A stretch of DNA of 64,000 nucleotides, taken from positions 23,940,385 through 24,004,384 of the forward strand of contig NC_083337.1 of the NCBI RefSeq assembly GCF_019175385.1. Direction: 5' to 3'. The notes beneath the pieces are model-generated. The model worked only from the letters and a program-made list of their open reading frames with translations, made no database searches and was not told where the DNA came from. The DNA is from Lycium barbarum (taxonomy: Eukaryota > Streptophyta > Magnoliopsida > Solanales > Solanaceae). A program made the position numbers and the translations under genes. Below are positions 1 to 11,887 of this stretch, piece by piece (position 1 is the first letter of the stretch; each line of letters opens with the position of its first letter).

Positions 1-800
1 ACCTGGACAAGGTCTGTAGAGAAACTTGCTTTGGGCTTGGTTACGTGCCAGCAGAAGAAGAGATACCCACCAAGATGAAACAAGAAGTCGTAGACCTTTA
101 CAAACTCATTCCAAATCTGAACCAATCATTTCCCCGAGTATGCCAATGTCAGGAGATACTGACATTAAAGAAGGGATAAGGACGATATTCCAAGAGGAAG
201 ATTGATCCGTGATTCTGGAAGAATGTGCTGAGGCTCCTACCATCAAAGAGGCAGAACCGGACGAGCAGCTCTCTAACTGGACCTCTACCCCGGTACTGGC
301 TCTTCGTTAGAGAAAGATGAACTTATTTTGAAAATGGGGAGAATCGGTCGAGGGCCGATTGGCCACCCTTTTGTCACTTATATACCTCGTAATGTTTTCA
401 AAAACGGAAATGGCTTAATCCAAGCCAGGACCAAAGTTTGTACTTCTCAATATTTAAATCAATGAAAACCTTGGTTTGTCAAAACTGTTTTATTTATTTG
501 TTGCATACGTGTTTATACTAACATATTTTCCTTTGAATTTTCAGTAATAAAAATAATAAAGCAACCCTAAATGTCATGGCATATGGCAAAACGAATGAAT
601 CGGGCAGCATAGAGGGAGAAGAGTATGAGGAATACGATGAGACCACAATGCTACCCGAGGGTCTCGCAGAAGAAGTAAAATAGCTAGAGAACGAATAGAA
701 GCCAAACCTGGATGAAACAGAAACCATATATCTAGGAGATGAAGAGGATGTCAAAGAAACAAGGATAAGTGCACATCTAGAGACTCCTTTAAAAGAAGAA
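1..800 (+). pseudogene. Element A: protease-RT linker with intron-like segment
   Basis: The first about 180 bases keep a reading frame (CFGLGYVPAEEE) like the stretch that follows the protease in element B (FGLDYTPNEDE near 27890). Bases 360-470 encode a run (YIPRNVFKNGNG) matched in B. An AT-rich stretch follows and ends in a pyrimidine-rich TTTTCAG near 537-543, which B shares at the equivalent place. Ogre elements are known to have an intron between protease and RT, so this may be its acceptor; I could not place the donor. Coding resumes near 800 (REYVDIFAW). Several stops are present. Confidence 0.5.
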
Positions 801-1629
801 TTAATAAGTTTATAAAGGGAGTACGTGGATATTTTCGCATGGTTGTACGCCAACATGCCAGGACTAAGCACCAGCATAGTATCCCGTAGGTTACCCATCA
901 ATAAAGGCTTTGCTCTAGTAAAGCAAAAGACCCGACAATTCAAATTGAATCTTAGTATCCGAATCAAAGAGGAGGTGAAGAAATAAATTGAGTCAGGAGT
1001 GGTGGAAGTGACATCATACCCCCATGGCTAGCCAATATAGTTTCGGTACCCAAGAAAGACGGTAAGATAAAAATCTACATGGATTACCGAGATCTCAACA
1101 AGGCTAGCCCAAAGGATAATTTTCCACTCCCGAACATCTACATACTCATAGATAATTGTGCCAAGCACGAGCTACAATCGTTTGTGGATTATTTTTCCGG
1201 CTACCATCAAATCCTAATGGATAGAGAGGATGCCAAGAAAATAGCCTTCATCACCCCATGGGGAGTGTACCATTACAGCGTAACGCCCTTCGGCCTCAAG
1301 AATGCCGGCGCAACATACATGAGAGCCATGAATATTATTTTCCACGACATGATCCTTAAAAAAATTGAAGTCTATGTGGACGATGTCATTATCAAGTCAA
1401 GGGAAAGTTTGGAGCATACCACACATTTGAGTAAATTCTTGGACAGGCTCCGAAAGTTTAACTTGAAATTGAACCTGGCCAAATGTGCGTTCGAAGTACC
1501 GGATGGAAAATTACTGGGGTTCATAGTCAGCCAAAGGGGCATAGAACTAGACCCAACAAAGATCATGCAATCCAAGAATTGCCTCCTCCCCGAACTGAGA
1601 AAGAAGTCATGAGTTTCCTGGGAAGGTTG
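801..1629 (+). pseudogene. Element A: reverse transcriptase domain, degenerate
   Basis: Reverse transcriptase that would copy the element's RNA into DNA in the cytoplasmic particle. The region opens with REYVDIFAWLYANMPGLS, passes the palm motif DYRDLNKASPKDNFPLP (1080-1130), then VTPFGLKNAGATY and the catalytic YVDD (1373-1384, aspartates intact), and ends with KLLGFIVSQRGIELDP, typical of Tat RT. It is broken by a TAA in the stretch before ESGVVEVTSYP, by a missing base before the Ala/Asn of the VxxVPKKDG motif, and by a frameshift near 1565 that moves the frame to the one starting the RNase H. It lies directly upstream of RNase H in the usual Ty3/gypsy order. Confidence 0.85.
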
Positions 1630-2240
1630 AATTACATTAGGCGATTCATAGCCCAATCCACAATCATTGTGGAGCTTATCCTCAAGCTTTTGAAAAAGTA
1701 TGCTCCTACAAAATGGATAGAGAAGTGCCAAAAGGCATTCGACACTATTGAGTGATACTTGTCCAACCCACTAGTCTTGGTACCACCATGGCTTTGGAGC
1801 CCACTGCTGCTATACTTATCAGTTGCCGAAAACGCCTTCGACTGCGTGATAGGGCAACATGATGAAGAAGGTGAAAAGGAGTGTGCCATTTACTATCTGA
1901 GAAAGAAGTTCACAGCCTATGAGGCAAGATATACGCTAGTGGAGAAAACTTGTTGTGCTCTAACTTGGGTGGTCAGAAGTTGAGGCATTATTTGTCTTCA
2001 TACACCACTCACCTCATATCCAAGATGGATCCGTTGAGGTACATATTCCGCCAATCGATGCCCATCGGGAAGCTGGCCGAATGGCAGATGTTGTTAATTG
2101 AATTTGACATCGTGTACATGGCCCAAAAAGCTGTCAAAGACCAGGCTTTATCTGAGCTACGAGCCGCGAGCTCGGTGGCTGAAATGCTCGTACCATTATG
2201 CACCCATTTCCCAAATAATGGTGTGTTGTCCATAGAATAA
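1630..2240 (+). pseudogene. Element A: RT connection and first RNase H domain
   Basis: Begins with the conserved FLGRLNYIRRFIAQST block that links RT to RNase H in Ty3/gypsy elements. RNase H-like stretches follow in two frames: LLLYLSVAENAFDCVIGQ, KKFTAYEARYTLVEKTCCALTW, LRHYLSSYTTHLISKMDPLRY and AEWQMLLIEFDIVYMAQKA. A stop (TGA near 1753) and a frame change near 1975 split it. The usual catalytic first Asp (CDAS in other lineages) is replaced by YLSVAE, as in element B and in Tat elements generally, where this first RNase H is thought to be degenerate and a second RNase H has been acquired. Confidence 0.8.
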
Positions 2241-2660
2241 GAAGCAACAGAATCCTATATGGGATGGAAATTATTCTTTGACGGAGCAGTGAATTACAAA
2301 GGTCCTTGAATCGGAGCCGTCTTGATATCAAAAAATGGGCAACACTACCCCATGGCGGCCAAGCTCAAATTTCGCTGTACCAATAACATGGCTTAATACG
2401 AGGCATGTATCCTAGGTCTCAAAATGGCACTGGATATGGACATCAATGAATTATTGGTCATTGGAGATTCCGACTTGCTGATTCATCAAGTACAAGGCAA
2501 ATGGGCAACTAAGAATGAAAAGATCTTACCATATGTAAACTTGGCACAAATATTGTGCAAGAAGTTCAGAAAGATTGAATTTCGGCATATGACGAGGGCT
2601 CAGAATGAATTTACTGATGCACTAGCCATGATAGCTCAATGATCCAACATCCTGAAAGCA
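2241..2660 (+). pseudogene. Element A: second (archaeal-type) RNase H domain
   Basis: A second RNase H follows the first, which is diagnostic of the Tat lineage. Visible motifs: LFFDGAVNYKG (first catalytic Asp, 2280-2282), then YPMAAKLKFRCTNNMA, the Glu of YEACILGLKMAL (about 2400), the second Asp in VIGDSDLLIHQVQG, and the last block RAQNEFTDALAMIAQ. Two stops interrupt it: TGA after GP near 2309 and TAA in MA(stop)YEA near 2395. The catalytic residues that can be read are all present, so the domain was lost by nonsense changes rather than by active-site change. It would degrade the RNA strand during reverse transcription. Confidence 0.8.
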
Positions 2661-3981
2661 GTCACATCGACCCACTAAGGATAATTCTGAAAGTAGAGCA
2701 GGCCCATTGCTGCTGCATGGAGGCTGAGCTAGATGGTATACCATGGTACAATGACATCAAAATGTATTTGGAAAGGCGGGTATATCGCGAAAACATTACA
2801 AATGGACAAAAGAAGACCATCCGAAGAATGGCAAATGGTTTTTTTCCTAAACAAAGAAGTGCTATACAAACAAACGCCGGATATGGGTCTACTTATATGT
2901 TTAAATGCCAACAAAGCCTTCAAACTTCTAGAAGAAGTACACGTAGGAACATGGACTCTATATGAATGGATTTGTACGGGCAAAGAAGATTCTACGAGCT
3001 GGATACTATTGGATGACCATGGAAAGTGATTTCTACAAATATGTGAAAAAGTACCATCAATGTCAAATCCACAATGATCTAATCAAGGTCACTCCAAGTG
3101 AGCTTAATGCTATAAGTTCACCATGGCCTTTCATTTCATGGGGCATGGATGTTATTGGACTCGTTGAACTCGCAGCTTCAAATGGACACCAGTTCATTTT
3201 AGTTGCCATTGACTACTTCACCAAATGGGTGGAAGCAACGTCTCACAAATCAGTAACAAAGAAAGTGGTAGCTGACTTCATGAGAAACCACATCATATGT
3301 CGATTTAGTGTACCCGAGTCCATCATAACAGACAATGGAGTGAATCTGAATAGCCATCTTATGAAGGACATCTGTGAGCAATTCAAGATCACCCACTAAA
3401 ACTTGACAGCCTACCGGCCACAAATGAACGGAGCCGTAGAAGCAGCCAATAAACATATCAAGAGGATATTCAGAAAAATGACTGATAATCATAAAGGTTG
3501 GCACGAGCAATTGCCTTAGGCTTTACTGGGATACCGTACTACGGCCAGAACTTCAATAGGAGCAACTCCATACCTGGTGGTCTATGGAACTGAAGCAGTC
3601 ACACCTGCTGAAGTAGAGATACATTCCTTGAGAATCATTCAAGAAGCAGAATTAGAGAATGCTGAATGGGTCCGAGCGCATTATGAGCAATTAGCTTTAA
3701 TTGACAAGAAAGGGATGGTTGCCATATGTTACGATCAGCTATACCGACTGAGGATGGCAAGGGCATTCAACAAGTGAGTCAGAACTATACTTTTTCAAAT
3801 GGTGCTCAAAAGAATTTTTCCACATCAAGCTGAATACAAAGGGAAGTTTGCTCCCAACTGGCAAGGTCCTTAAGTGGTCCGCAAAGTACTCTCCAGAGGA
3901 GCAGTAGTATTGGCGGAAATGGACGGAAAAGAGTGGCTGAAGCCAATTAACTCGGATGCAATCAATCGCTACTACGCATAA
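2661..3981 (+). pseudogene. Element A: integrase, degenerate
   Basis: DDE integrase that would insert the DNA copy into the genome. The zinc-binding part is weak: HQCQIH keeps the paired cysteines' position, while a His is lost in EEVHVGTWTLYEW. Catalytic residues are Asp in GMDVIG (3148-3150), Asp in IITDNG (3331-3333) and Glu in GAVEAANK (3438-3440). YFTKWVEA, GYRTTARTSIGATPY and VYGTEAVTPAEVEI give the core and C-terminal parts. The reading ends with INSDAINRYYA and TAA at 3979-3981. Stops and frame changes occur near 2640, 3000, 3399 and 3516. No chromodomain is seen, as expected for Tat. Confidence 0.85.
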
Positions 3982-6554
3982 AGACAAAGTGGTTCAGTCT
4001 ATAATAGCACTTTTGTTTGTTATCGTTATTTTATTTGCTTGTATTAGCTATTCCCTTCTGCTTGTAATCATTTTTGTAATAGGTAGGAAAGATCAAAACA
4101 TCTTTTGTAATATGAACTATGCAATAACCTGATTTCCCCATAGTGGGATACGTAGGCAGGCCATCTGGGAGCCGACCGCCTTATTAGTAAACCAAAAAGT
4201 CCTTTATCTTTATTTTTGAACTACGTTCTACCTGAATTCCTGCTGCGACAGGATACGTAGGCGCTCTTTGAGCACAGTCATACCAAGAGAAAAAACCAAG
4301 AAACCCCTAGGAATCCTCAAAGATAGGACTTCACAAAGGAGCGATGATTGCTGCACGCCCAACTAGGGCAGAATTTTTTAGAAGATCTCAAAAAATTCGC
4401 GCTATCAATCCACTACAAAGAGTCAGCTAACCCAGAGTTTCAAACTGGGTCAGAAATTTTGAGAAGTTCTCAGAATCCCTCATTTATTCAAAATTATGAA
4501 CTGGGGCAGAAATTTTAAGGAGACCTCAAAATTTCCCGGAAGACTCAGCATGAGGATTCGCCGATCAAGATTTAAACTAGGACAGAATTTTTGAGAAAAG
4601 TTCTCAAAAATTCCGCGCAAGGAAGCAAAGAACCTCAGAAGGGATCTCCCTCATTCGAAGAACATGTCATGACAATCAATCTTACCGCTTTCAAAATAAC
4701 ATATTTATTTCCCTACAAATAGATTTTTTATTGTAACTTTACAAAAAAATGATTTTTCTGCATGATGAAAATAGATTTATCTTTTGAATACCGGAGTTGA
4801 AGGGGTTTCAAGTCCAGAAAGTCGAAGATGCGACAGTGCCGGCAACACGAATCGACTTTAAATAGGAAAAAACTAATCCATTTCTGATGCAGGTCCCCAG
4901 GACGTTGGAAGATGGTCCTTTTTCCAACTTTGCTTTATACGCAGGAAGCGATTAGCTAAACAAGATCAAAACAACTGCTGGGATCCAGGTTTCAGAATAC
5001 ATATCCAGCCACGAAGGCCATAGGGTTTTGAATGCCACCAAGGATAGAATATCTAGCCACAAAGGGTAGGGAAGATTGGAATACCATGAAGGTTAAGCCA
5101 CGAGGTCTATAAGATTTTGAATGCCGAAAGGGCGATATCTATCCATAAGGGCTATGAAAGGATGAAAATGCCACGAGGGCAAAATATTAGACCCACATAG
5201 GCTACAAAATGACTGAAATTGTCGAAAAGGCAAATGTTTGGCCAAAAGGATCATACTAAAATAATACGGCATACCTGAACAAGAAGGTCACATCCGGCAT
5301 AAAGGACGAAAGAAAGACGGTTTAGCCAAATGGGTCATATCCGTCATTTGTATCGCTTCTTCTCATTTTCCAAGAAGGCCATTGCATATCTTCTTTCTTG
5401 CTGCTGAGAGGGCCATCACTTCCTCTTATTTGCCAATAGGGTAATTGCATATCTATTTTTATGTTGCCAAGAGGGCCATTCATAAAAACACGCCAAGAGG
5501 GCCATTAGTACAAACATGGCAAGAGAGCCATTCATATAAACATGCCAAGAGGGCCATTCATACAAACATGCCAAGAGGGCCATTCAAACAAACAGGCCAA
5601 GAGGCCATTCATGCAGACACGCGAAGAGGGTAATTCATACAAACACGCCAAGAGGGCTATTCATACAAACATGCCAAGAGGACCATTCATACAAACATGC
5701 CAAGAGGGTCATTTATTTCAATTGCCGAAAGTTCATGCATATAAACCACCGGATGCAGCAAGACAACAAAGTGATGTAAAACTGGTCATGAGACCGCAGT
5801 ATTCGTCTCAAAAAGACAAAGCAATGCAAAATCGGTCAAAAGACCGCATTATTTGCTCAAAACGATAAGACGATGTAAACCCGATCAGATGATCGCAGTA
5901 TTCATCACCCAAAAATCAACGTTACTCAGCAGATGGAAGTAAATTTGTAGCCGGCAAATAGAGCAGGTGGATCAAGTCAAATCCAGATAGATTGCGGAGA
6001 GAACGTGGAAACCTTTCTTACGCAGCCAGTCAAGATAAGGTATCCATGATAGTCAAGCTCTCCGGTCAGGACTTGGAAGATCACTTCTCACCATGCTAAG
6101 TCACACAAGATTTCTTATGTGCTTTGTTTGTTTTATCATTCCGCCACCGGTCGGACACACACCAGCACGTATAAATGCACTCCCACATAAGGGATGACCT
6201 TTTCTTCTGATTGAGTCAAACTACACGTGACTTGATTCCCAAGAACAGACATATGTAGGCAGACTCAATGCTAGAGAGCCAATCACACTCCTACCAATCA
6301 CACCGGACATCCCATCTTGACAACCAGAAAATTCGAGAATTTGCTTTAATTTGCATTTAGAAGTCATAATCGAGTCGAACTACAAGTGGCCTAAATTTTC
6401 ATGAAACCTGAGCTATGTAGGAAACTCAGAAACCAAGGTCGGCCATACATTTTGAAAATTGCATAAAAATGAGAGGTAATATGAGTTGGGTCAGTCAAAA
6501 ATCAGGGTTAGTCAAATTTCGTTGCTCGGGAATGGTCCCACCATCCCCAAACAC
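3982..6554 (+). other. Element A: long non-coding stretch between integrase and polypurine tract
   Basis: About 2.6 kb with no supportable coding region. It holds an approximately 60-base block (4110-4180) that element B carries upstream of gag, a second GGATACGTAGGC copy near 4250, loosely repeated blocks (CTCAAAAATT, GCCACGAAGG) from 4380 to 5440, and the 26-bp tandem array listed separately. Long 3' untranslated parts are common in Tat/Ogre elements. Confidence 0.6.
5467..5723 (+). repeat. 26-bp tandem repeat, about 10 copies, in element A
   Basis: Unit GCCAAGAGGGCCATTCATAC plus AAACAT repeats head to tail about ten times from 5467 to about 5723, with units of 25-27 bases and a few substitutions per unit. 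Looser versions (GAGAGGGCCATCAC, GCCAATAGGG) extend upstream to about 5405. Because 26 is not a multiple of 3, the array is open in more than one frame and gives repeated-peptide readings that are probably not protein. Confidence 0.9.
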
Positions 6555-6566
6555 CAAAGGGGCAGT
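6555..6566 (+). other. Element A: polypurine tract
   Basis: CAAAGGGGCAGT lies directly before the LTR start TGTTGACACC at 6567. This is the expected place of the plus-strand primer for reverse transcription. Confidence 0.75.
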
Positions 6567-9324
6567 TGTTGACACCTAATTTTTGTCTTCTCATAACTTG
6601 TTTTTATTACCCAGAGTCCTTGAATATTAAACTGAGTGAAATATGTGTTTTTTAGAAATCAAAGTAATTTTATAAAATTATTTAGATAATATTTTGTCAA
6701 TTTTTTGCTTGATAAAGTAATTTATATAATATTATAAATTAATTTAAGTATTTTACAATTATGATGTTTTGCTAAAATTAGCTAAGAGAAAATAATTTAC
6801 GACAATTATTTATTTAATTATTTAAGTTGTCAAATTGCCAATTGTTAAGTATTTCACTCTATTTAATTCAAGGAAATTGATTAATTAAAATAAATAATCT
6901 TTTTTCCCCTCAAATTTAAATTTCTGCACAATCAAGACACATTAAGGCCATGCTTGCAAATAGTCAATTGGGGCCATAATTGAAATAAAAAAATTCATGT
7001 TTTAATTCAATTAAGGCCATGCTTGCAAATCCAGTTTATTTTATGAAATCAACCATGTTTTAAAATTAATTGATTAATTAGTTTTAATTACAATGCTTTA
7101 GTAATCAACCCTTTTACTTTTGCCTACTTATTAATTTGCACATTTTGTCCTTTATACATATATATAAACTAATATATGTATTCGTATATATATATATATA
7201 TGAAAAAGGGGCCTGCCTTTTTTTAAGTTGGTCGAGTCTAGCCCAACAAGGACAGACCCGGCCCAATAGCTTAAACATAAAAGAGACAACCCCATCCAAA
7301 CAAACCCCTAAAGGGGTTGTGTTTGTTCACTTGTGGAGGGTTTTAACCTCATCCAAACAAACCCGCCTGGAGGCTGCTCCCTCTCTCGTACGTGTTTCGC
7401 TATTTTTGGCAACTCTTTAGAGTGCCTCAGGCATGGCACAGTCATGGTGGGTCTTTTTTTAGGAAAAGCATTTAATGCTTCTTCCTCTTTCATCCAAAAC
7501 CAAGCCAAACGAGATATAACCTTTTTTTTTACTGTACCTTTTTCATTGCAACGGTTATATGACTGAGAAACCTTAATGGGTTTTGTTGTATTTGATTTTG
7601 AATGGTTGATTTCTATTGGTCCTTGAGAGACCCTATAGATCGAATTTGTGTTGGCCGATTCTTGGCCTTTGATGTTTAAACTGATCAAATCATAGCCCTA
7701 AAATGCGAGATTGTGAGGAGAAAACCCCAAAATTACGTTTATCCCACATCAATGGACTTAGGGTTTAAGAGATTTGGGGATTCCTATATAAGGGGTTCTT
7801 TATTTGCATTTACAGGGGGAAAAGAGGTGATTTTTAGGGAAAAAAATAGATCCCTTGTATATCAAAATCGAAATAGCTAGGGTTTTGGCAAGTTTGCTTG
7901 GAAAACTTTATTTTTTCGACTTAGTTAAAAAATTTAAATAGTTGTGCTTGTTGTGTCGCTGAGGGTGGAAGAAAATTTTCTTCAAGTTTATTCTTGGCTA
8001 GGCTGCGCATCAAAAAGGTGACTTTCCTTCCCCTTAGTTATTTTTAGTTCATTTCAGTCATTTATGTGTTCTATTGCTTGTATGGCTTAATGTTTGTGGT
8101 TATTTGTGATGTGTTAGCCTTATGCTGCTGGTTTTATTTTGGTTTAATCTTATTTGACTCTGTGGTTGTTTAGTCTTGGGTGCATTTGGATGACTAATTA
8201 TGTAGGCTTTTTTAATTCATTTGTGTGTCATTTGATTGATTATGAATTAAGTTTAGGTGAATAGCTTATTAATTATGTAAATATGTTTTTAATTTATTCA
8301 TGATCAGTGGTTTGAGTTTTCTTCTTAAACTAATCTCCTTGTGGTTTATGATGGTTGGAAGTATGATCTATGTATTCAAGAATTAATTAGTTATGAGTCT
8401 TTTTAAATCTAGAGCTCTTAGTCTAATTATGTCTATTTAACTCTAGTCAGTCATATGTGATATAACCTAGAGTCTGCTTGATCTTGTTTTCACCTACTTG
8501 GTTTCCTGCTCTTATGTTGTGGCAAGCTCATCAGGTGTATGTGTTTGGGTATTGATCATGCTAGTTTATAGGTATAGTTATGGCTTGGCTTATAATTTGT
8601 TTGTCTTTCTATGGGAATAAGTCTGCTTTGAATAGGAATTTGTGGTACTTAACCAATTTGATTTACTTGTATTTTAAAAAAAAAGTGAAAGGACGTGATT
8701 GGTCTGTTTGTGTCCCAGTTTGTGGATCTTGTTTGCTTTTAATATAACTACTGAGTGTGAAAATATTTTGTGGTATTGAATCCTAGTTACTTGTTAGTTT
8801 ATGAGCCTTAAAAGGCATTTTAATCTGAGTCTAAGGGAATCTGAGAAGTGTCATTAATCTCTTTTTATTTTATCATATTATTTTATTTTGTAGTTGAGTG
8901 GTATGAAGGATAGTTTGTGACTGTTGGGTGCATTTGGTTACAAATCATTCATTTAAAAGAGGGAATTTGATACTGCCACATAGTATTTAATAAAAGGGAG
9001 GCTTATTACTTGCCTAAGTGTTCAATTCATAACTTGCTTAGAAAGATCATCATCCTTTCTCAATACTTATTTGGTTTTAATGATGTTCAATTAATGTTTG
9101 GAGTCTTTGTCATGATAAGAACTGGTCTGTTTTAATATTTGGTGTAGTTTAGGCCATGTGCAGTCAGCATCTTCCTTGTTGAATCTACCTTTATGCTTTG
9201 CATAAGTCCACATGTGAACTTGTGTTGGAAGGCATTCTTGGTTTTTTATTGTATCTTTTCCATGATACATGCCAAAGACTGTTATTAAAGAATTTAGTCT
9301 ATGCATATATGTTTGGTCTGTTTC
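6567..9324 (+). mobile_element. Element A: 3' LTR, first segment
   Basis: Starts TGTTGACACCTAATTTTTG right after the polypurine tract. The reverse complement of element B's 5' LTR (from 43170 leftward) starts the same way and shares CAGAGTCCTTG about 50 bases in, an AT-rich opening, and the segment around the (TA)n tract followed by GGTCGAGTCTAGCCC (7230-7265; compare 41260-41340 on the other strand). The run 7700-7900 with CCTATATAAGG (about 7784) is the best TATA-box candidate of this LTR. Interrupted at 9325 by solo LTR G. No gene seen. Confidence 0.8.
7179..7202. repeat. (TA)n microsatellite in A's LTR
   Basis: Short TA run. The matching place in element B's LTR has expanded greatly and received an inserted repeat (41349-42284). 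Confidence 0.8.
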
Positions 9325-10560
9325 TGTCACACCCCGAACCATGGCTTGGGCGCGACACGGCACTCGGTGCCTGACTGTCTATGACCGAGCAAACCCATGG
9401 CTGCTAAATCTAACAGTTGTATCATGAAAGCATGCAAGATATACCACGAAGCAATAGCATGCTCTAACTCAAATATAATAATGAAATGCGGAAATAGATA
9501 TTGTGAGGCAAAACCAACATAACTGACTAAAGTTTGTGTCTATGAAACCTCTATGATCAAAATGATGATAGATTAACTAGGTCAGGACAAGACCCTGACA
9601 TGCCTCAAATACTAATGAACTAACTAATACTCGAAAAACTGGGAATAGACGGGAAGGCCTGGATGAGAGGGGCTGACCAACTAGCTGATCTATTCAAGCG
9701 CTGGAAGCTAAGCAGCTGTTGTATCCTCCTGAAAGTCAGACTCTGCATCTTGAAGTGCAGGCCCATGTATAAGGACATTATTACATTTGAATTGTACAAG
9801 TATGATAAGCAACTGATGCAATGATAAGGGATACATGAATAATAAAGCATAATGAAACTAAATACTCATATCATGAGCTGATCTGTATAGAAACCACATG
9901 TGCAAATATCATGTAACTATGGCCTCAGGCCCAATATATAATGAGATCCCAAAGCTATGGCCTCAAGCCCAAAATAATTACATATGCATATGAATCATAA
10001 CTATGGCCTTAGGCCCAATCAAACATGAAGCAATAGGTGTAAAACTGACTGCTGGCTCTGTAACTTGACTGATGACTTAGACTGCATTCTGAGACTCGTA
10101 GATTGAATTACAAGTCTTTTAGATTAAGCTAGGGCCCATAGCATGCATAGCAAGTATGAACATAATTAGACAACTGAGCTCTAACCCTAGGTTATGAAAA
10201 TCAAGAACTAGGGCAAAATCATGAACTAGCTGGATTTCTGATAATTATGATAATTGAGTTATGAGGATGATTAAACAATGTTCCTCATGTAGATAGTATT
10301 CTTAACATACATGGAATTGCACCCAAACTTGAATAATAATCGGGTCTTGGAAAAAGAGTTTCAAGGTTTTGCTCTTTATGCTCTTTAATTGAGTTTTCTT
10401 TAAAACCCTATGTTAAGAACATGGTCTCATGGTTAGATTAAGAGCATATATGATAAAATTGATTTGGAATGACTTACTTTGTTGTTTTGGATTGTTGGGA
10501 GAAGAATACTTCGTTTCTAGGCTTGAAATTATGAAAAACGAAATAAAACAACTGAAGGCT

Positions 10561-10570
10561 GGTATTTATA
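10561..10570 (-). promoter_or_regulatory. TATA-like box of solo LTR G
   Basis: Reads TATAAATACC on the minus strand, directly downstream (in LTR orientation) of the palindrome cluster at 10575-10865. Confidence 0.5.
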
Positions 10571-10574
10571 GGTT

Positions 10575-10865
10575 CTAGTGCGGGCTGGGAAATACGGGCC
10601 AAAATACGATCCGTAAACTGATTTATAGTCCGTAAACTTGGACCGTATTTCAGCATGCTCCAAACAGAAATGTTGTTTTAAGTTTCCTTCTTAAATACGA
10701 TCCCACTTTACTAGCCGTATTTCAAAATACAGTCCGTATTTAACAATATAAAATTCCACATGCCAAATTTCAGAATGCATAGTGATTTGGGGTATCACTT
10801 TACGACTTGAAATACGGGCCGTATACTGATTTACTGTCTGTATTCTGGGGCGTAAATCCTCATCT
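10575..10865 (-). repeat. Palindrome-type motif cluster in solo LTR G
   Basis: At least nine copies of (A)ATACG-G-CCGTA-like half or full palindromes, for example AATACGATCCGTAAAC, TAGTCCGTAAAC, GGACCGTATTTC, CAGTCCGTATTT and AATACGGGCCGTATAC. The spacing is irregular. Confidence 0.8.
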
Positions 10866-10963
10866 GACAGCTGAAGAGAAATTTTCAATTCACACATTCT
10901 TTATCTGGTTTTCTAAGTCTGGGATGATGGTCAAGGCTTAAGTTAAAGGTCTGATGTGTTACG

Positions 10964-11715
10964 GTTTCTGTCCCTTCTAAATCCCTGTAAGTTATTGAGT
11001 TTTGGTCCTTGTTTTGTTGGAATGTCCTAATTTGCAAGATTTGTTATAACATGATAGCCTTATTCAAGATCAATAGTTGAAGGGTTAATGAATATGAAAT
11101 ACTTCCTGCTTTTTGATTGATTTCTATTTTCAAAATGGTTTTAAAGACTAGTAAATAACCAGGTATAAAACCAAGTCCATATTTATTTAAGACACTGTCT
11201 AAAATGAGGCACTTAAGCTTAGCTTACTTGGTAAGTTTCTTGTGTTTGGATATTGTGCTTGGTTTGCATTTTTCTTTTTTAAAAGGAGTTAAACACCTTT
11301 AGCTGAATGATGATCTGTTTGGGTTTTAAATTTGCCTTTGGGTTCCTAGTTGCTCTTTTGTGTTAGAAGTTTTTGCTTGGCAAAAGTGCTTAATTTTTAG
11401 TTGCTACTATTGGATTTTGAAACTGGAATATCTTGAGTCATTTAAGAACTATCAGACCTCTATTTTGGTTAGACTCATTAGCTATGTTGATATTGAGATA
11501 GCCTAACATAAGTAAATGACAACCTGTTATGTGGCTTGCTTAATCACTTTGTTTGGCTTAAATAGTCTTCACTTATTCACTAAGGTAAAAATAAGAACTT
11601 GTCCTTCATAAAATACTGGTTTAAATTATGCTTTGTTGTTTCACCTCAAAGATAACTAAAGTAGAATTCTAGGAAGTTCACTTGAGTATATTAAAGTCTA
11701 CTAAGTGAGTGTAGC
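10964..11715 (+). mobile_element. Element A: 3' LTR, middle segment
   Basis: AT-rich LTR sequence between solo LTR G and Athila element F. It begins with the second GTTTC copy of G's target duplication and ends with GTAGC, part of F's probable duplication. No gene seen. Confidence 0.7.
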
Positions 11716-11887
11716 AGTTGATGTGCCGGGAATTATGACACATCTAAGTCCTTTTTATGAGAAGTTTTACTTGTTTTTAAGCAAGTTAGTGGCAATTTAA
11801 TGTGTTTTTAGTGTTTTTCAGGTAATGAAGCAATTTTGGGATGAAAACCGTTGAAGTGCAGAATTTGTCCTTGATGACAAAATATTG

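Larger units (their letters stand above)
9325..10963 (-). mobile_element. Solo LTR G, chromovirus-like, minus strand
   Basis: Left end TGTCACACCCCGAACC matches the type of LTR end seen in elements C and D (TGTCACGACCC). The right end is GTGTTACG, where GTGTTACA would be canonical. The 5-bp sequence GTTTC flanks both sides (9320-9324 and 10964-10968), a perfect target-site duplication, and host LTR sequence reads through on either side. There is no internal region, so this is a solo LTR left by recombination between two LTRs of one element. Orientation is from the TG...CA ends and a TATA-like box reading leftward. Lineage is inferred from the ends only. Confidence 0.85.

Noticed and set aside
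5467..5723. Short regular repeats resembling a CRISPR array
   Set aside because: The units are directly adjacent with no spacers, and the window is plant nuclear DNA.
5445..5868. Open frames with repeated peptide (MPRGPFIQTC type)
   Set aside because: They come from the 26-bp tandem array, which is open in more than one frame; no start context, no family, and they lie in the non-coding 3' part of element A.
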